From Pseudomonas sp. S31 (GTDB lineage Bacteria; Pseudomonadota; Gammaproteobacteria; Pseudomonadales; Pseudomonadaceae), in contig NZ_JACVVE010000012.1 in assembly GCF_016648105.1 (NCBI RefSeq), positions 88,699 through 152,698 on the forward strand: a stretch of 64,000 nucleotides of DNA, in the 5' to 3' direction. Positions 9,355 through 18,775 of this stretch are shown one piece after another; position 1 is the stretch's first letter; each line of letters begins with the position of its first letter. Position numbers and translations under genes: made by a program. Under the pieces are notes generated by a model. It did no database searches. It saw only the letters and a program-made list of their open reading frames with translations, and was not told the origin of the DNA.

Positions 9355-9736
9355 CCTGCTGCTCGGTCTGCACTTGGTCGGCTGCTCCACCAGCAAGGAG
9401 GAAATGCTGCCCCACGGCGATCAAACCATGTTGGACATCTGGAACGGCGGTGGCTCCGTCGGCTCCCAGCAGCAGTTGCAGGAAGCGCGTGGCGAACTGC
9501 GCCGTCCAGTGCTGGATCCCGAACGTCTGATCGACGACCAGAGCGCCTACACCCGCACGGCTGCCAACGAAATCCGCGCCCAGTTCCCGCGCCTGCCCAA
9601 CCCGGACCTGGTCATGTACGTGTACCCGCACCTAGCCGGTACCCAGCAGACCCCGGTACCTGGTTACTCGACCGTGTTTCCGCTGTACGAGAAGGTCCAG
9701 TACGCGCTGCCCGGCGAACGCCTGGACGATCTGTGA
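9317..9736 (+). CDS. ICE lipoprotein, TIGR03751 family, VirB7/TraV-like
   Basis: 139 aa with a type II signal peptide; the lipobox LVGC places the lipidated cysteine near residue 23. It is a probable outer-membrane lipoprotein of the core complex. It overlaps the end of the TraB-like gene, and its stop overlaps the ATPase start, so expression is coupled. Confidence 0.83.
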   Translation: MKTHPSRYWIWISLLLGLHLVGCSTSKEEMLPHGDQTMLDIWNGGGSVGSQQQLQEARGELRRPVLDPERLIDDQSAYTRTAANEIRAQFPRLPNPDLVMYVYPHLAGTQQTPVPGYSTVFPLYEKVQYALPGERLDDL

Positions 9737-12477
9737 TGGCCGATGACGCAAGTCGCGACCCGCCACGCTGGAAGCCCTGGCGTGCGGCGCAGCGCCGGCG
9801 CGCGACGATTGCCGACGAGGCTGCCCAATATACGCACAATCCCAGCTTCACCGATCACCTGCCCTGGGTCGAGTACCTCGAGGACGAGCAGTGCTTTCTG
9901 CTCGACGACAACCGCTCAGTGGGCGCGGTGTTTGAGCTGCAGCCGATTGGGACTGAGGGTCGTGAGCCCGAGTGGCTAATGGCAGCACGCGACGCCCTGG
10001 AAGATGCGTTGCAGGACAGCTTCGACGAACTGGACCAGGCGCCCTGGGTGGTGCAGTTCTTCTGCCAGGATGACAGTGACTTTGCCCCGTACCTCGAACG
10101 CCTGGAGCGCTATATCGCGCCCCGCGCCCAAGGCACACCATTCACCCAGGCCTTCTTCACGTCGATGCAACGTCATCTCGACGCCATTGCTAAACCGGGT
10201 GGACTATTCGACGACCATGTCGTGTCCCACCTGCCTTGGCGCGGCAGCAACCGGCGGATTCGCCTGGTAGTCTACCGCTGGCTCGCGGACCAGGGTGACG
10301 AAGACGGGCAAAGCCCGACTCAGTTGCTAAGCCGGACCTGCGAGCGCCTGGTGGCCTCGCTGCAGGCCTGCGGGGTCTGCCCTCGCCGGTTGACCGGACG
10401 CGACTTCTACGACTGGTTGCTGCCCTGGTTCAACCCGTCCCCTGCCCTCACCGACGAATCTCCCGCAGCGTTCTATCGACGCGTGCCCTATCCGGAGACG
10501 GACGACGGTGAGGACCTGCCGCTGCCGTTCGACCACGATTTCGCCGAGCGGCTGTTCTTCCAGGAACCGCGCTCCGATAGCGAACAGGGCCTCTGGTACT
10601 TCGATCAACAGCCTCATACGGTGATGGTGGTCGACAAGCTGCGCAGGCCGCCGCATATCGGCCAGCTGACCGGCGAAACGCGCAAAGGCGAGGCGTTGAA
10701 CGCCTTGTTCGATCAATTGCCTGAGCAGGCGGTGATGAGCCTGACCTTGGTGATCACGCCCCAGGATGTGCTTGAGGAACAGCTCAACCGCCTGGCGCGT
10801 AAAGCCATCGGCGAGAATCTCGCCTCGACCCAGACCCGCCAAGACGTGGAAGAAGCGCGCGCGCTGATTGGGCGCAAGCACAAGCTGTACCGCGGTACCT
10901 TGACGCTGTACCTGCGCGGTGCGGATGAACAGCAGCTGCGCCAGCGCTCGGTTCAGGCCGCCAATGTACTGCTCGGCGCCGGCCTGCAACCGGTGCGCGA
11001 GGGCGATGAAGTCGCGGCGTGCAACAGCTACCTGCGCTGGCTACCCATGGTCTACAACCCGTCACGAGACACGCGCAATTGGTACACACGGCTGTTGTTC
11101 GCCCAGCACGTCGCCAACCTGTTGCCGCTGTGGGGGCGCAACATCGGCACCGGCAATCCAGGCGTCACCTTCTTCAACCGTGGGGGTGCACCGCTGTCGT
11201 TTGACCCGTTGTCACGTTTCGACCGCTCGATGAATGGCCACCTGCTGTTGTTCGGTCCGACCGGCGCCGGCAAATCGGCCACCCTGATCTCGATCCTGAT
11301 GCAGGTCATGGCCGTGTACCGGCCGAGGCTGTTCATCGTTGAAGCGGGCAACTCCTTTGGCCTGCAGGGCGACTACTTCGCCACGCTCGGCTTGTCCGTC
11401 AACAAGGTCCAGCTCAAACCCGGCAGTGGCCTAAGCCTGGCGCCGTTTGCCGATGCCCGTCGGCTGATCGAGCACCCGGACCAGGTGGCCAGCCTGTCGA
11501 CCGAAGACCTGGATGAAACGGCGCCGGACAGTGATGAGCAGCGCGATGTGCTGGGCGAGCTGGAGATCACCGCACGGCTGATGATTACCGGCGGCGAAGC
11601 TAAGGAAGAGGCGCGTTTGACTCGCGCGGATCGCAGCCTGATCCGAGAGTGCATCCTTGATGCCGCTCAGCACTGCGCCGCGACCGAACAACAGGTGCAG
11701 ACACGGCATGTGCGAGATGCCCTACGCCAGGTCGCCAGCGACGCCCATTTGCCTGACAAACGCCGGGAGCGCGCCCAGGAGATGGCCGAGTCCATCGACC
11801 TGTTCTGCCAGGGTTTTGAGGGCGCGCTGTTTGACCGGCCCGGCACGCCCTGGCCAGAGAGCGATGTGACGATCGTCGACCTCGCCACCTACGCCCGCGA
11901 GGGCTACGAAGCGCAGATGTCGATCAGCTACATCAGCCTGATGAACACGGTGAATAACCTCGCCGAACGCGACCAGTACCTCGGGCGGCCGATCATCATG
12001 GTCACCGACGAAGGCCACATCATTACCAAAAACCCGCTGCTGGCCCCCTTTGTCGTCAAGGGCACGAAGATGTGGCGCAAGCTGGGCGCCTGGTTCTGGC
12101 TGGCCACCCAGAACCTGGCCGACTTCCCCGACGCGGCGCAGACCATGCTCAACATGATTGAGTGGTGGATCTGCCTGAACATGCCGCCGGCGGAAATCGA
12201 GGAAATCGCCCGCTTCAAGAAACTCACGCCGGCGCAAAAGGCGCTGCTGCTCTCCGCGAGCAAGGCCTCGGGCAAGTACACCGAGGGCGTAGTCCTGTCG
12301 AAGAACCTGGAGACACTGTTCCGCGCGGTGCCGCCGAGCCTGTACCTCGCACTGGCCATGACCGAGCCCGAGGAAAAAGCCCAACGCTGGCGATTGATGG
12401 AAGAGCACCAGCAGTCCGAGCTGGAGGCCGCCCTGCAGGTCGCGGCAGAGATCGATCGCCTGCGTGGTATGTCGTGA
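9736..12477 (+). CDS. conjugative ATPase, TraC/VirB4-like (TIGR03744)
   Basis: 913-residue cytoplasmic ATPase that powers pilus or channel assembly. Walker A is GPTGAGKS at about 507-514 and Walker B is IIMVTDEGH with Asp758/Glu759; a WLATQNL motif typical of VirB4/TraC follows. The length is normal. A GTG at 9733 also lies in frame, but the ATG at 9736 overlapping the previous stop is preferred. In this family the next gene is usually TIGR03757, which is not found here. Confidence 0.92.
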   Translation: MADDASRDPPRWKPWRAAQRRRATIADEAAQYTHNPSFTDHLPWVEYLEDEQCFLLDDNRSVGAVFELQPIGTEGREPEWLMAARDALEDALQDSFDELDQAPWVVQFFCQDDSDFAPYLERLERYIAPRAQGTPFTQAFFTSMQRHLDAIAKPGGLFDDHVVSHLPWRGSNRRIRLVVYRWLADQGDEDGQSPTQLLSRTCERLVASLQACGVCPRRLTGRDFYDWLLPWFNPSPALTDESPAAFYRRVPYPETDDGEDLPLPFDHDFAERLFFQEPRSDSEQGLWYFDQQPHTVMVVDKLRRPPHIGQLTGETRKGEALNALFDQLPEQAVMSLTLVITPQDVLEEQLNRLARKAIGENLASTQTRQDVEEARALIGRKHKLYRGTLTLYLRGADEQQLRQRSVQAANVLLGAGLQPVREGDEVAACNSYLRWLPMVYNPSRDTRNWYTRLLFAQHVANLLPLWGRNIGTGNPGVTFFNRGGAPLSFDPLSRFDRSMNGHLLLFGPTGAGKSATLISILMQVMAVYRPRLFIVEAGNSFGLQGDYFATLGLSVNKVQLKPGSGLSLAPFADARRLIEHPDQVASLSTEDLDETAPDSDEQRDVLGELEITARLMITGGEAKEEARLTRADRSLIRECILDAAQHCAATEQQVQTRHVRDALRQVASDAHLPDKRRERAQEMAESIDLFCQGFEGALFDRPGTPWPESDVTIVDLATYAREGYEAQMSISYISLMNTVNNLAERDQYLGRPIIMVTDEGHIITKNPLLAPFVVKGTKMWRKLGAWFWLATQNLADFPDAAQTMLNMIEWWICLNMPPAEIEEIARFKKLTPAQKALLLSASKASGKYTEGVVLSKNLETLFRAVPPSLYLALAMTEPEEKAQRWRLMEEHQQSELEAALQVAAEIDRLRGMS

Positions 12478-12698
12478 ACCATACCGTCTGAGCCGTTCGT
12501 GTCCCTTCTAATTAGCAAACATCGGCAGGAGTACATTTGTACTCCTTCTCTATTTTGCATGACCCGCTCTGCTAAACCAGCCGCCAGACGAAACCGATGA
12601 AGCCGGGCTCGGTTTGTCTCCCCTCCTCCCGTGTCTTATCCGGGATGCTGAAACTTGGCGCATGGATGCACACCGCTGCCACCTGCCGAGCGTTGCCC
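12478..12698 (+). other. gap where a TIGR03757 gene would be expected
   Basis: 221 bp between the ATPase and the TIGR03756 gene without a recognisable TIGR03757 protein. The stretch holds a terminator-like hairpin (12527-12556) and a second 7-bp stem (12591-12597 with 12609-12615). The reading frame of the next gene is open back to 12597, but that extension lacks family features. Confidence 0.5.
12527..12556 (+). terminator. terminator-like hairpin inside the transfer operon
   Basis: AGGAGTAC (12527-12534) pairs perfectly with GTACTCCT (12539-12546) across a 4-nt loop, followed by a pyrimidine/T-rich run TCTCTATTTT. Its placement between the ATPase and TIGR03756 genes suggests a transcript end or attenuation within the block. 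Confidence 0.55.
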
Positions 12699-13676
12699 AT
12701 GAACGTGACCGCCTCTACCGCCTGCAGATCACCGAAGCCCTGGAAGACTGACCGACGCCGTGCGCTCACTGCGGCGGTTCTGCTCATCGCCACCGAGCAG
12801 TGCCTGGCACTGACCACCCCGACCATCATCGCCTCCGTCACCTCGCTGCAGTGCCTGGAATACCGGGTCGTCGGTATCTGCTACTGGCTGCTGTGCACGC
12901 CGTTCGGCTGCACGGTGCGCACCTCGCCGAAGATCCGTCATTTCATTCCCGAGCTAGTGGTGTCGAGCTACGCCGACACCGGGGGCAACCCCTGGAGCGA
13001 AATGTCCGCACTGTCGATGCCGACGTCAGCATCACAAGGCGGTGGCAACCTCATCACGCCTTCGCTGCAGCGCGATAACCTGCCTCGGTTCAAGAATGTC
13101 GACGGCATCGGGCACCCCGGCGGGGCTGCCCTGACGGCCTTGGCGCATACGTTCGGCTATGCGTGCCCAAGCGGTGCCGTGCCGTTTGCGCCCTACTACC
13201 TCAGTACCCTCGACCCGCTGGCGTGGCGCCAGGCGATTCCCGAATCCGTCTACCCGCAGGCACTGGTGCCGGGCATGCGCGAGATCGGCAACCAAGCACT
13301 CGGCGACATGTGGGGTAGCGTCTACCCACGCCACGGATTTCTGGTGCAGCCCGACGACTTCAAGGCGGGTGCCGTAATGGCGCAGCGCGCCGGTGACTTC
13401 ATCACTCGCGTTGGCCAGCCGCACGTCTATCGGCCGCTGCAGGCGATGCCCGCTCCCGGCTACTGGCCGCCGCAGCCGGTGCTGGAAAACAACGTCAACA
13501 ACCACCGCTGGCAACTGCTCACGCCGGTGATCCAGAACACCTGCGCCATCTTCCCCAGCCCAACGATCCAGAGCGCCGACGGAGCCTATGCCTGGTCGCT
13601 GTGGCGGCCCTACCGCTGCTGCCAGCGCATGGGCCAGACCTTCCTGTTCAGCATTGATTTTGACGGAGGCCAATGA
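12699..13676 (+). CDS. ICE protein, PFL_4710 family (TIGR03756), TraU-like
   Basis: 325 aa, exported (signal segment about 13-37, ending LALTTP) and cysteine-rich. The N-terminal motif LQCLEYRVVGICYWLLCTPFGC and the C-terminal WRPYRCCQR segment are characteristic. It is probably a periplasmic channel component like TraU. The start is uncertain: ATG 12699 leaves a normal signal peptide, whereas the frame is open to 12597. Confidence 0.82.
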   Translation: MNVTASTACRSPKPWKTDRRRALTAAVLLIATEQCLALTTPTIIASVTSLQCLEYRVVGICYWLLCTPFGCTVRTSPKIRHFIPELVVSSYADTGGNPWSEMSALSMPTSASQGGGNLITPSLQRDNLPRFKNVDGIGHPGGAALTALAHTFGYACPSGAVPFAPYYLSTLDPLAWRQAIPESVYPQALVPGMREIGNQALGDMWGSVYPRHGFLVQPDDFKAGAVMAQRAGDFITRVGQPHVYRPLQAMPAPGYWPPQPVLENNVNNHRWQLLTPVIQNTCAIFPSPTIQSADGAYAWSLWRPYRCCQRMGQTFLFSIDFDGGQ

Positions 13677-15031
13677 TGAAGACCCTCTCGCTCGGTCTGC
13701 TGTGTTTCCTCGTCTATGCCGTGGGCCACGCCGCCGAGAACGGCTACCACCTTGGTGACCAGGCTCCGGTGCTGGACGACCGGGTGATGTACACCATCGG
13801 CGGCGGTTCGGCGGCAGGGGCGCCCTCCTCACTCTACCGACCCAATGGCCTTGGCGTGGGCATGTCTTGGCGCGCCAACATGATGTGCGGAAACATGAAC
13901 CTCTCGAACACCCTGCAGAACCAGCTCAATGGCGCCACCCAGGGCTTCCAGCAGATCATGGGCAACGTCATCCAGAACGCCACGCAGGCGGTGATGTCGC
14001 TGCCGGCGATGATCATCCAGCGGGCCAATCCCGGGCTGTATGAGCTGCTCAGCAATGGAGTGCTGCAGGGACGGATCGACTTCGACCGCTCCAAGCTCAC
14101 CTGCCAGGCGATGGCGGCGAAGATGGCCGACAAAGTCGACCAGGCCGGCTGGGGTGCGCTGGCGCAGAACCAGGAGATGCAGCACAACCTCGAGCAGTCC
14201 GGCGGCGACGCTGTGACGGCAGTGAAGGACACCGAAGCGAACAACGGCAACAACGGCGTCAGCTGGGTCGGTGGGCAGAAAGCCGGAGGCAACGGCCAGC
14301 AACCCATCCGGGTGACCTCGGATGTGGTCAAGGCCGGCTACAACCTGCTGCACAACCGGGCGGTCGAGGATACCTCGGCACTTGGTTCGGATTGCCAGAA
14401 TGGTGCCATCTGCCAGGCGTGGTCGAGTCCTGTTGAGGCCTCCGAGTGGGCGACGCGTGTGCTCGGGGAATCCGAGGTTCAGACCTGCGACGACTGCGAG
14501 ACGCTGCGGGTAACTGCCGGTACCGGCCTGTCGCCGCTGATCCAGGAAACCTACACGGAAAACCTGGAAGGCTTACAACGCATGGTCTCAGGTGCCGAGC
14601 AGCCGACACCAGAGAACCTGGACAAAGTCTCTAGCCCGTTGCTGCAGGTCTCCCGAGGTGTCATCAAGGGGCTGCGCGACGATCCCGACCAGAATCTGCT
14701 GGCCCGGCGCCTGGCCAGCGAGACCGCACTATCGAGTGTGATCTACAAAGCGATGCTGTTACAGCGCACGCTTTTTGCCGGCAGCCACGAGCCCAACGTG
14801 GCTTCCGCACAGCCCGCCACCAACGCCCTCAACAGCAACATCGAAACGCTTGAACGCGAGATCCGCCTGCTGCAAACCGAGCTACAGGTACGCCAGTCGC
14901 TGGCCACCAACACCGCCAGCCTGGTCCTCGATCGCCACGCCGGCGGTGCCGACGCCTCGCGTAGCATCGATCAGCGTGATCCGGAGCCGGACCGTTTGCG
15001 CCGAGCCGAACAGGAGAGGAGCACGCCATGA
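13676..15031 (+). CDS. ICE protein, PFL_4711 family (TIGR03755), TraH-like
   Basis: 451 aa with a signal peptide (about 1-20, ending GHAA), a glycine-rich stretch after it, the family motif MMCGNMNLSNTLQNQLNG near 63-80, and a C-terminal heptad-like region (about 385-420). It is periplasmic by prediction. A GGAGG lies 6 nt before the ATG at 13676; an ATG at 13673 is also in frame. Its end overlaps the next gene. Confidence 0.82.
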   Translation: MKTLSLGLLCFLVYAVGHAAENGYHLGDQAPVLDDRVMYTIGGGSAAGAPSSLYRPNGLGVGMSWRANMMCGNMNLSNTLQNQLNGATQGFQQIMGNVIQNATQAVMSLPAMIIQRANPGLYELLSNGVLQGRIDFDRSKLTCQAMAAKMADKVDQAGWGALAQNQEMQHNLEQSGGDAVTAVKDTEANNGNNGVSWVGGQKAGGNGQQPIRVTSDVVKAGYNLLHNRAVEDTSALGSDCQNGAICQAWSSPVEASEWATRVLGESEVQTCDDCETLRVTAGTGLSPLIQETYTENLEGLQRMVSGAEQPTPENLDKVSSPLLQVSRGVIKGLRDDPDQNLLARRLASETALSSVIYKAMLLQRTLFAGSHEPNVASAQPATNALNSNIETLEREIRLLQTELQVRQSLATNTASLVLDRHAGGADASRSIDQRDPEPDRLRRAEQERSTP

Positions 15032-15333
15032 TCTCATTATCTGTGAGGTTCACGCTCGCGCGTGTACTGCTGGTGCTCGGTGCCATGCTGGGCATGTTGT
15101 TGATTGCTTGGATGGCGCTGCACCTGTCCGCCACTCAGCTTGATTGGGTCCAAACAGCACGCTCAAGTACACCCTACTTCGCGTGCTGGCGCGCGCTCTT
15201 GTACACGCTGATTTTTGCCGGGTGGGCCGCAGCGTTGCGCAGGCGGCCCAAGCCTGAAGATGAGCAACGGCTGAAACGCCTGGGCTTGATCGGCTTCAGC
15301 TCGATCATCCTGGTCGAACTGTCTCGCGTGTGA
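15028..15333 (+). CDS. small ICE membrane protein
   Basis: 101 aa with two hydrophobic segments (about 10-33 and 55-70) around a short polar region and a basic stretch RRRPKPEDEQR. I do not recognise a named family. Its tight placement between the TIGR03755 and TraG-N genes, overlapping the former by four bases, shows it belongs to the transfer operon. Confidence 0.65.
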   Translation: MISLSVRFTLARVLLVLGAMLGMLLIAWMALHLSATQLDWVQTARSSTPYFACWRALLYTLIFAGWAAALRRRPKPEDEQRLKRLGLIGFSSIILVELSRV

Positions 15334-15342
15334 GGTGCAACC

Positions 15343-16881
15343 ATGAACATGAGCACCAACAGCTACCTCGAGTATTACCTTTCACTGCTGGCCTGGATCA
15401 TCAATAACGGCATCTGGAACACCTTGGCGGACACCGGGCTGTTCGCCGCTCCGTTCGGCGCGATCATCCTGCAGGAATGGTTGTCAGCTCGCCAACAGGG
15501 TGCCGACGAGGGCAACAAGGGACTGTTGTCGATCCCTCGCGTCGAGAACCGGTTGTGGATGAGCTACGTGGTCATATTGTTCGGCTGCATGCCGTTTTTC
15601 CCACTCAACCTGTCCTCGGTGAGCTTTGACGATGCGGCGAGCCAGCGGTGTGGCGTGTCCATGGCCAAACCTGCGGATACGGCCTGGGGCACAACCTTCA
15701 ACACCATCGGAGAGAAGTCAGCGAATGTCCCGGTGTGGTGGTTCCTGGTGCATGCCATGAGCAAGGGCATCACCGCCGCCGCGACCGCGTCGATCCCCTG
15801 CGCACCCGACATCCGTGCGATGCGCATGGAGATCGACAGCTCGCGGATCAACGACCAGGTACTGCTGCAGGAAGTCGCCGACTTCAACCGAGACTGCTAC
15901 GGCTTTTCGCGCTCACGGCTGTTCACCAATCGGCCCGATTTGGACGAATCCCAGAGCTACGACGCGTCCTGGATCGGCTCGACCTACCTGCTCAACACAC
16001 CGGGCTACTACGACACCGATCGCTCGCGAACGCCCAGGATCGATTGGCCATACGACGAGACCCGGGATACCTCGCTGCCCCAGCTCGACAACGGTGCTGG
16101 TTATCCCACCTGCAAGCAGTGGTGGAGCGATGGCACCATCGGATTACGCGATCGCTTGGTGGCCCAGATCGATCCATCGCTGATGTCGCAGTTGCGGGGC
16201 TGGCTGACTGGGCGCACCACCACCGAGATCGAAGACGCAACCTTGCGAGAGCTGGTGAGCCCGCGGCAACAGTCATTGAGCATGGCACCCGGGCAAGTGT
16301 TCCAGGACTACGGCAGCAGTGCCCGTGGTGGATCACTGACGCAAGGGCTCAACAACCTGGCCACCAACACCGGCCTGGCCCTGGGTTCTTTCAGCAACTT
16401 CCCAGCGATGAATGCCTTGCGTGCAGCCTTACCCATGGTTCAGGCCTTCCTGATCATGGGCACCATCATCAGCTTGCCCCTGGTGCTGCTGATCAGCACC
16501 TACCAGCTCAAAGCGCTGATGACGGTTACCTTCGCGCTGTTCACCCTGCATATGCTGACGTTCTGGTGGGAGCTTGCGCGCTGGATCGATTCGAGCATGC
16601 TGGAAACGCTATACAACCAAGTTTCAGCCACAGACCAGGCACTGTTGTCGTTGCCGACGGCAGGATTCATGGACGGGACGGTCACCGCGCAGGTGATCGA
16701 GTACGTTATGGGTGCAATGTTCGTGGTGCTGCCGATGTTTTTCCTCGGAGCGATGAGCTGGGCTGGTTACAACGTCGGCAGCAACGTTCAAAGCTTGCTT
16801 ACTCAGGGCGCGGAAAGCGCCAAACTTCAAGCTGGGAAAGGATCATCTCAAGTTGTCGGGGGTATTCAAAAGCTCAAGTAA
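15343..16881 (+). CDS. TraG N-terminal-domain mating protein
   Basis: 512 aa polytopic inner-membrane protein. There are hydrophobic segments near the N-terminus (about 15-45 and 70-88) and a cluster at about 360-420 and 455-485, with a large cysteine-containing periplasmic part between them. This is the layout of TraG-N proteins, which stabilise mating pairs. A GAGG is suitably spaced before the ATG. It is the last gene of the rightward mating block. Confidence 0.85.
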   Translation: MNMSTNSYLEYYLSLLAWIINNGIWNTLADTGLFAAPFGAIILQEWLSARQQGADEGNKGLLSIPRVENRLWMSYVVILFGCMPFFPLNLSSVSFDDAASQRCGVSMAKPADTAWGTTFNTIGEKSANVPVWWFLVHAMSKGITAAATASIPCAPDIRAMRMEIDSSRINDQVLLQEVADFNRDCYGFSRSRLFTNRPDLDESQSYDASWIGSTYLLNTPGYYDTDRSRTPRIDWPYDETRDTSLPQLDNGAGYPTCKQWWSDGTIGLRDRLVAQIDPSLMSQLRGWLTGRTTTEIEDATLRELVSPRQQSLSMAPGQVFQDYGSSARGGSLTQGLNNLATNTGLALGSFSNFPAMNALRAALPMVQAFLIMGTIISLPLVLLISTYQLKALMTVTFALFTLHMLTFWWELARWIDSSMLETLYNQVSATDQALLSLPTAGFMDGTVTAQVIEYVMGAMFVVLPMFFLGAMSWAGYNVGSNVQSLLTQGAESAKLQAGKGSSQVVGGIQKLK

Positions 16882-16884
16882 AAA

Positions 16885-17244
16885 TCAGCGTAGTGACCCG
16901 TGATCGTCATACATCTCAGGATACTTGAAACGATGGCGAGGGTGACTCACTTCGAAAATATCAGGCTCATTATCAGGTGCAGTTATTGGCAATGCTGCGA
17001 TTGTCCAAAGCGCAAGCATCCCAAGCGCTAAGAAAAGCGCAACTGACGCAACCGCAAGCAAGATGAGCAATTTGAAAATCTGCAAGCCAGTTTGCCGATA
17101 CTTAAAGGGCACTGAAGCTAATGCACTGGAGTTCAGCACCGTCGCTTCGAGTCGCTTGACCATCCGGCCAGCACCAACCGCAGCGTGTATGCAATGCTTG
17201 CCGATGCTGGTCCGACTGGAGGTTGAAGAAGCTGTAGTCGACAT
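16885..17244 (-). CDS. DUF3742-like small membrane protein
   Basis: 119 aa with one long hydrophobic region (about 56-85) and an acidic/aromatic C-terminus. In this ICE family a leftward DUF3742 gene normally sits directly behind TraG-N and faces it, which is the arrangement here (3 bp between the stops). The match is by position and topology more than by motif. Confidence 0.6.
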   Translation of the reverse strand: MSTTASSTSSRTSIGKHCIHAAVGAGRMVKRLEATVLNSSALASVPFKYRQTGLQIFKLLILLAVASVALFLALGMLALWTIAALPITAPDNEPDIFEVSHPRHRFKYPEMYDDHGSLR

Positions 17245-17706
17245 TTGATTGGCTCCTTTCCCGTCATTTCGCTCGCGGCCATTTGGTTACAGCCAACTTG
17301 GATCCAAGCTTTAGCTTACTCTTCTGCCGCTGATTTCCATGACCGTTGATCACCTGGACGTCGCGAATTATCACCCGTGGCGCTCAGTGGACTTGCGGCT
17401 GGAACTCATGCGAAAAGGACCATTGACGCTATGTCGGTTCGCTTGTTAAACCAATTGTGCAATCGCTGGTTTTCCAGCATCCCAGGTAGCCATAACCTTT
17501 GAGGCTACGTCACGCACGTGATGGTTATCCCCAAATGCGATTCGCGTTCGGCAGCTCGCATGGTCACCGCTCCCCGGTGATGAACGCCTTCTAATCCCGT
17601 TAGCTCTCTGAGCCCGCGTCTTCGACGCACCTAACCTAATCCATTCCAGTGCTGGGAATTCTCCCGCATGGGTGGCATTCCTCCGCACCTTCTGGAGGAT
17701 CTCATC
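17245..17706. promoter_or_regulatory. 462-bp structured intergenic region before the DUF3085 gene
   Basis: No convincing gene. Several short stem-loops are visible, for example GTAGCC/GGCTAC around 17487-17510 and TCACCG/CGGTGA around 17562-17580. The region must contain the divergent promoters of the leftward DUF3742 gene and the rightward DUF3085 gene. Confidence 0.4.
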
Positions 17707-18072
17707 ATGCTGCGTTTCACAGGGACTGAACTTCACGCCGTGTTGGCAGAGGCCGGTATCAACGGTTGCAGAGTGATATTGGTCAAAGACCACGGCGTCT
17801 ACCTCATGTCAGAGGTTGGCGAAAGCAAGCCAGATGGCGGTGGACGTAAACGCGTGGCCTACGCCACCGGTTGCAACCCTGCCGTCGACGACTTCGACGC
17901 CTGGTGGAATCGCGCCCGCGATGAATTTGGCGGCGATGATTTTGCCGAGTACTTTGACATCAATGATCCCGTTCTCGCCAGCCTTCGCGGCACCGCAGGA
18001 TCGCTGGTGGTGGAGGCCACCTCCACCCACCTTTACCTGGCCGCCGAGGTTGATCCTGCGGGAAAAGCTTGA
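17707..18072 (+). CDS. DUF3085 domain ICE protein
   Basis: 121 aa, cytoplasmic, function unknown. Family landmarks: the opening MLRFTGTELHAVLAEA, the motif CRVILVKDHGVYLMSE, and DDFDAWWNRARDEFGGDDF in the middle. A strong GGAGG precedes the ATG at 17707. In related ICEs this gene stands ahead of the ArdC-like antirestriction gene, as here. Confidence 0.8.
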   Translation: MLRFTGTELHAVLAEAGINGCRVILVKDHGVYLMSEVGESKPDGGGRKRVAYATGCNPAVDDFDAWWNRARDEFGGDDFAEYFDINDPVLASLRGTAGSLVVEATSTHLYLAAEVDPAGKA

Positions 18073-18365
18073 ACGTAAAAGCGAGCACTTCGCGCTTCCC
18101 GAGAGGCACCTAGCGGGCCTTTCGGGAGGCATTACACACTACGTTCAGGCTGAGTGGAGATCGCCGCTGGTCAGGAACTCAAGGCCGCTAGTCTTCCTTG
18201 GAACGCCCTGGATAGACCCGTTCAAAAGAGGTCATGATCGGGGATTGACCCCACGTCCAGGCGCGTTTTAATGGACGGACGCTCCCTGCTCGGTGGTTGA
18301 TCGGATCGGGCAATCCACACCAAACCTCAGAAAGGTGACGCGGAATCTGCTAACCGGAGGCCACC
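18073..18365 (+). promoter_or_regulatory. long leader with strong hairpin between the DUF3085 gene and the next gene
   Basis: About 290 bp without a gene. A 13-bp stem (18095-18107 with 18117-18129, two G-U pairs, 9-nt loop) lies just after the DUF3085 stop and could end that transcript. Farther on, short complementary words flank a GTCCA...TGGAC element (about 18255-18280). It reads as the untranslated leader of the 18366 gene. Confidence 0.4.
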
Positions 18366-18686
18366 ATGTCCAGGATGAACCACCTCTCCACTGCCATTGT
18401 GCTGAGCCCAGGTGTCTGGCAGCAGTTCATTGAACCTGCCGCAGGCCAGGAGCCGGTTGGACAGTACGCACTGCGCTTGGCTGGCCTACTCAATAGCGCG
18501 CTGACTTCTGCACCGCTTGCCCTGCACCGTCCCGTAGCACTGCAACTCGACCTGCTGAGGAACGGCACTTCAGAAATTGCCCATCTGCCGCAGCTTCAGC
18601 TGGCTCGTGTAATACCACGCAGCGGCCCGGCTTTTTTACTCGTCCGACTGCCTGATGAGAGCGCGGTAGACATCGCCGCCCTCTGA
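18366..18686 (+). CDS. hypothetical ICE protein
   Basis: 106 aa, no recognised domain; mixed hydrophobic and leucine-rich, with no obvious signal or membrane helix. A very good ribosome site (CCGGAGG, 7 nt before ATG) supports translation. It sits between the DUF3085 and ArdC-like genes, a slot used by a small conserved protein in related ICEs. Confidence 0.6.
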   Translation: MSRMNHLSTAIVLSPGVWQQFIEPAAGQEPVGQYALRLAGLLNSALTSAPLALHRPVALQLDLLRNGTSEIAHLPQLQLARVIPRSGPAFLLVRLPDESAVDIAAL

Positions 18687-18775
18687 CCCACTCAGCACCG
18701 TCACTATCCCCTCTACCCCCACCGGGAACCCTTCCCGGCCGGGCAGCGTTCCCCCCTTCACGACCGGAGAACGCC

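Noticed and set aside
12597..12698. N-terminal extension of the TIGR03756 protein
   Set aside because: Would place about 34 unrelated residues in front of a normal signal peptide.
17446..17793. 115-residue minus-strand frame overlapping the DUF3085 gene
   Set aside because: No ribosome site or domain; overlaps a well-supported gene and hairpin-rich spacer.
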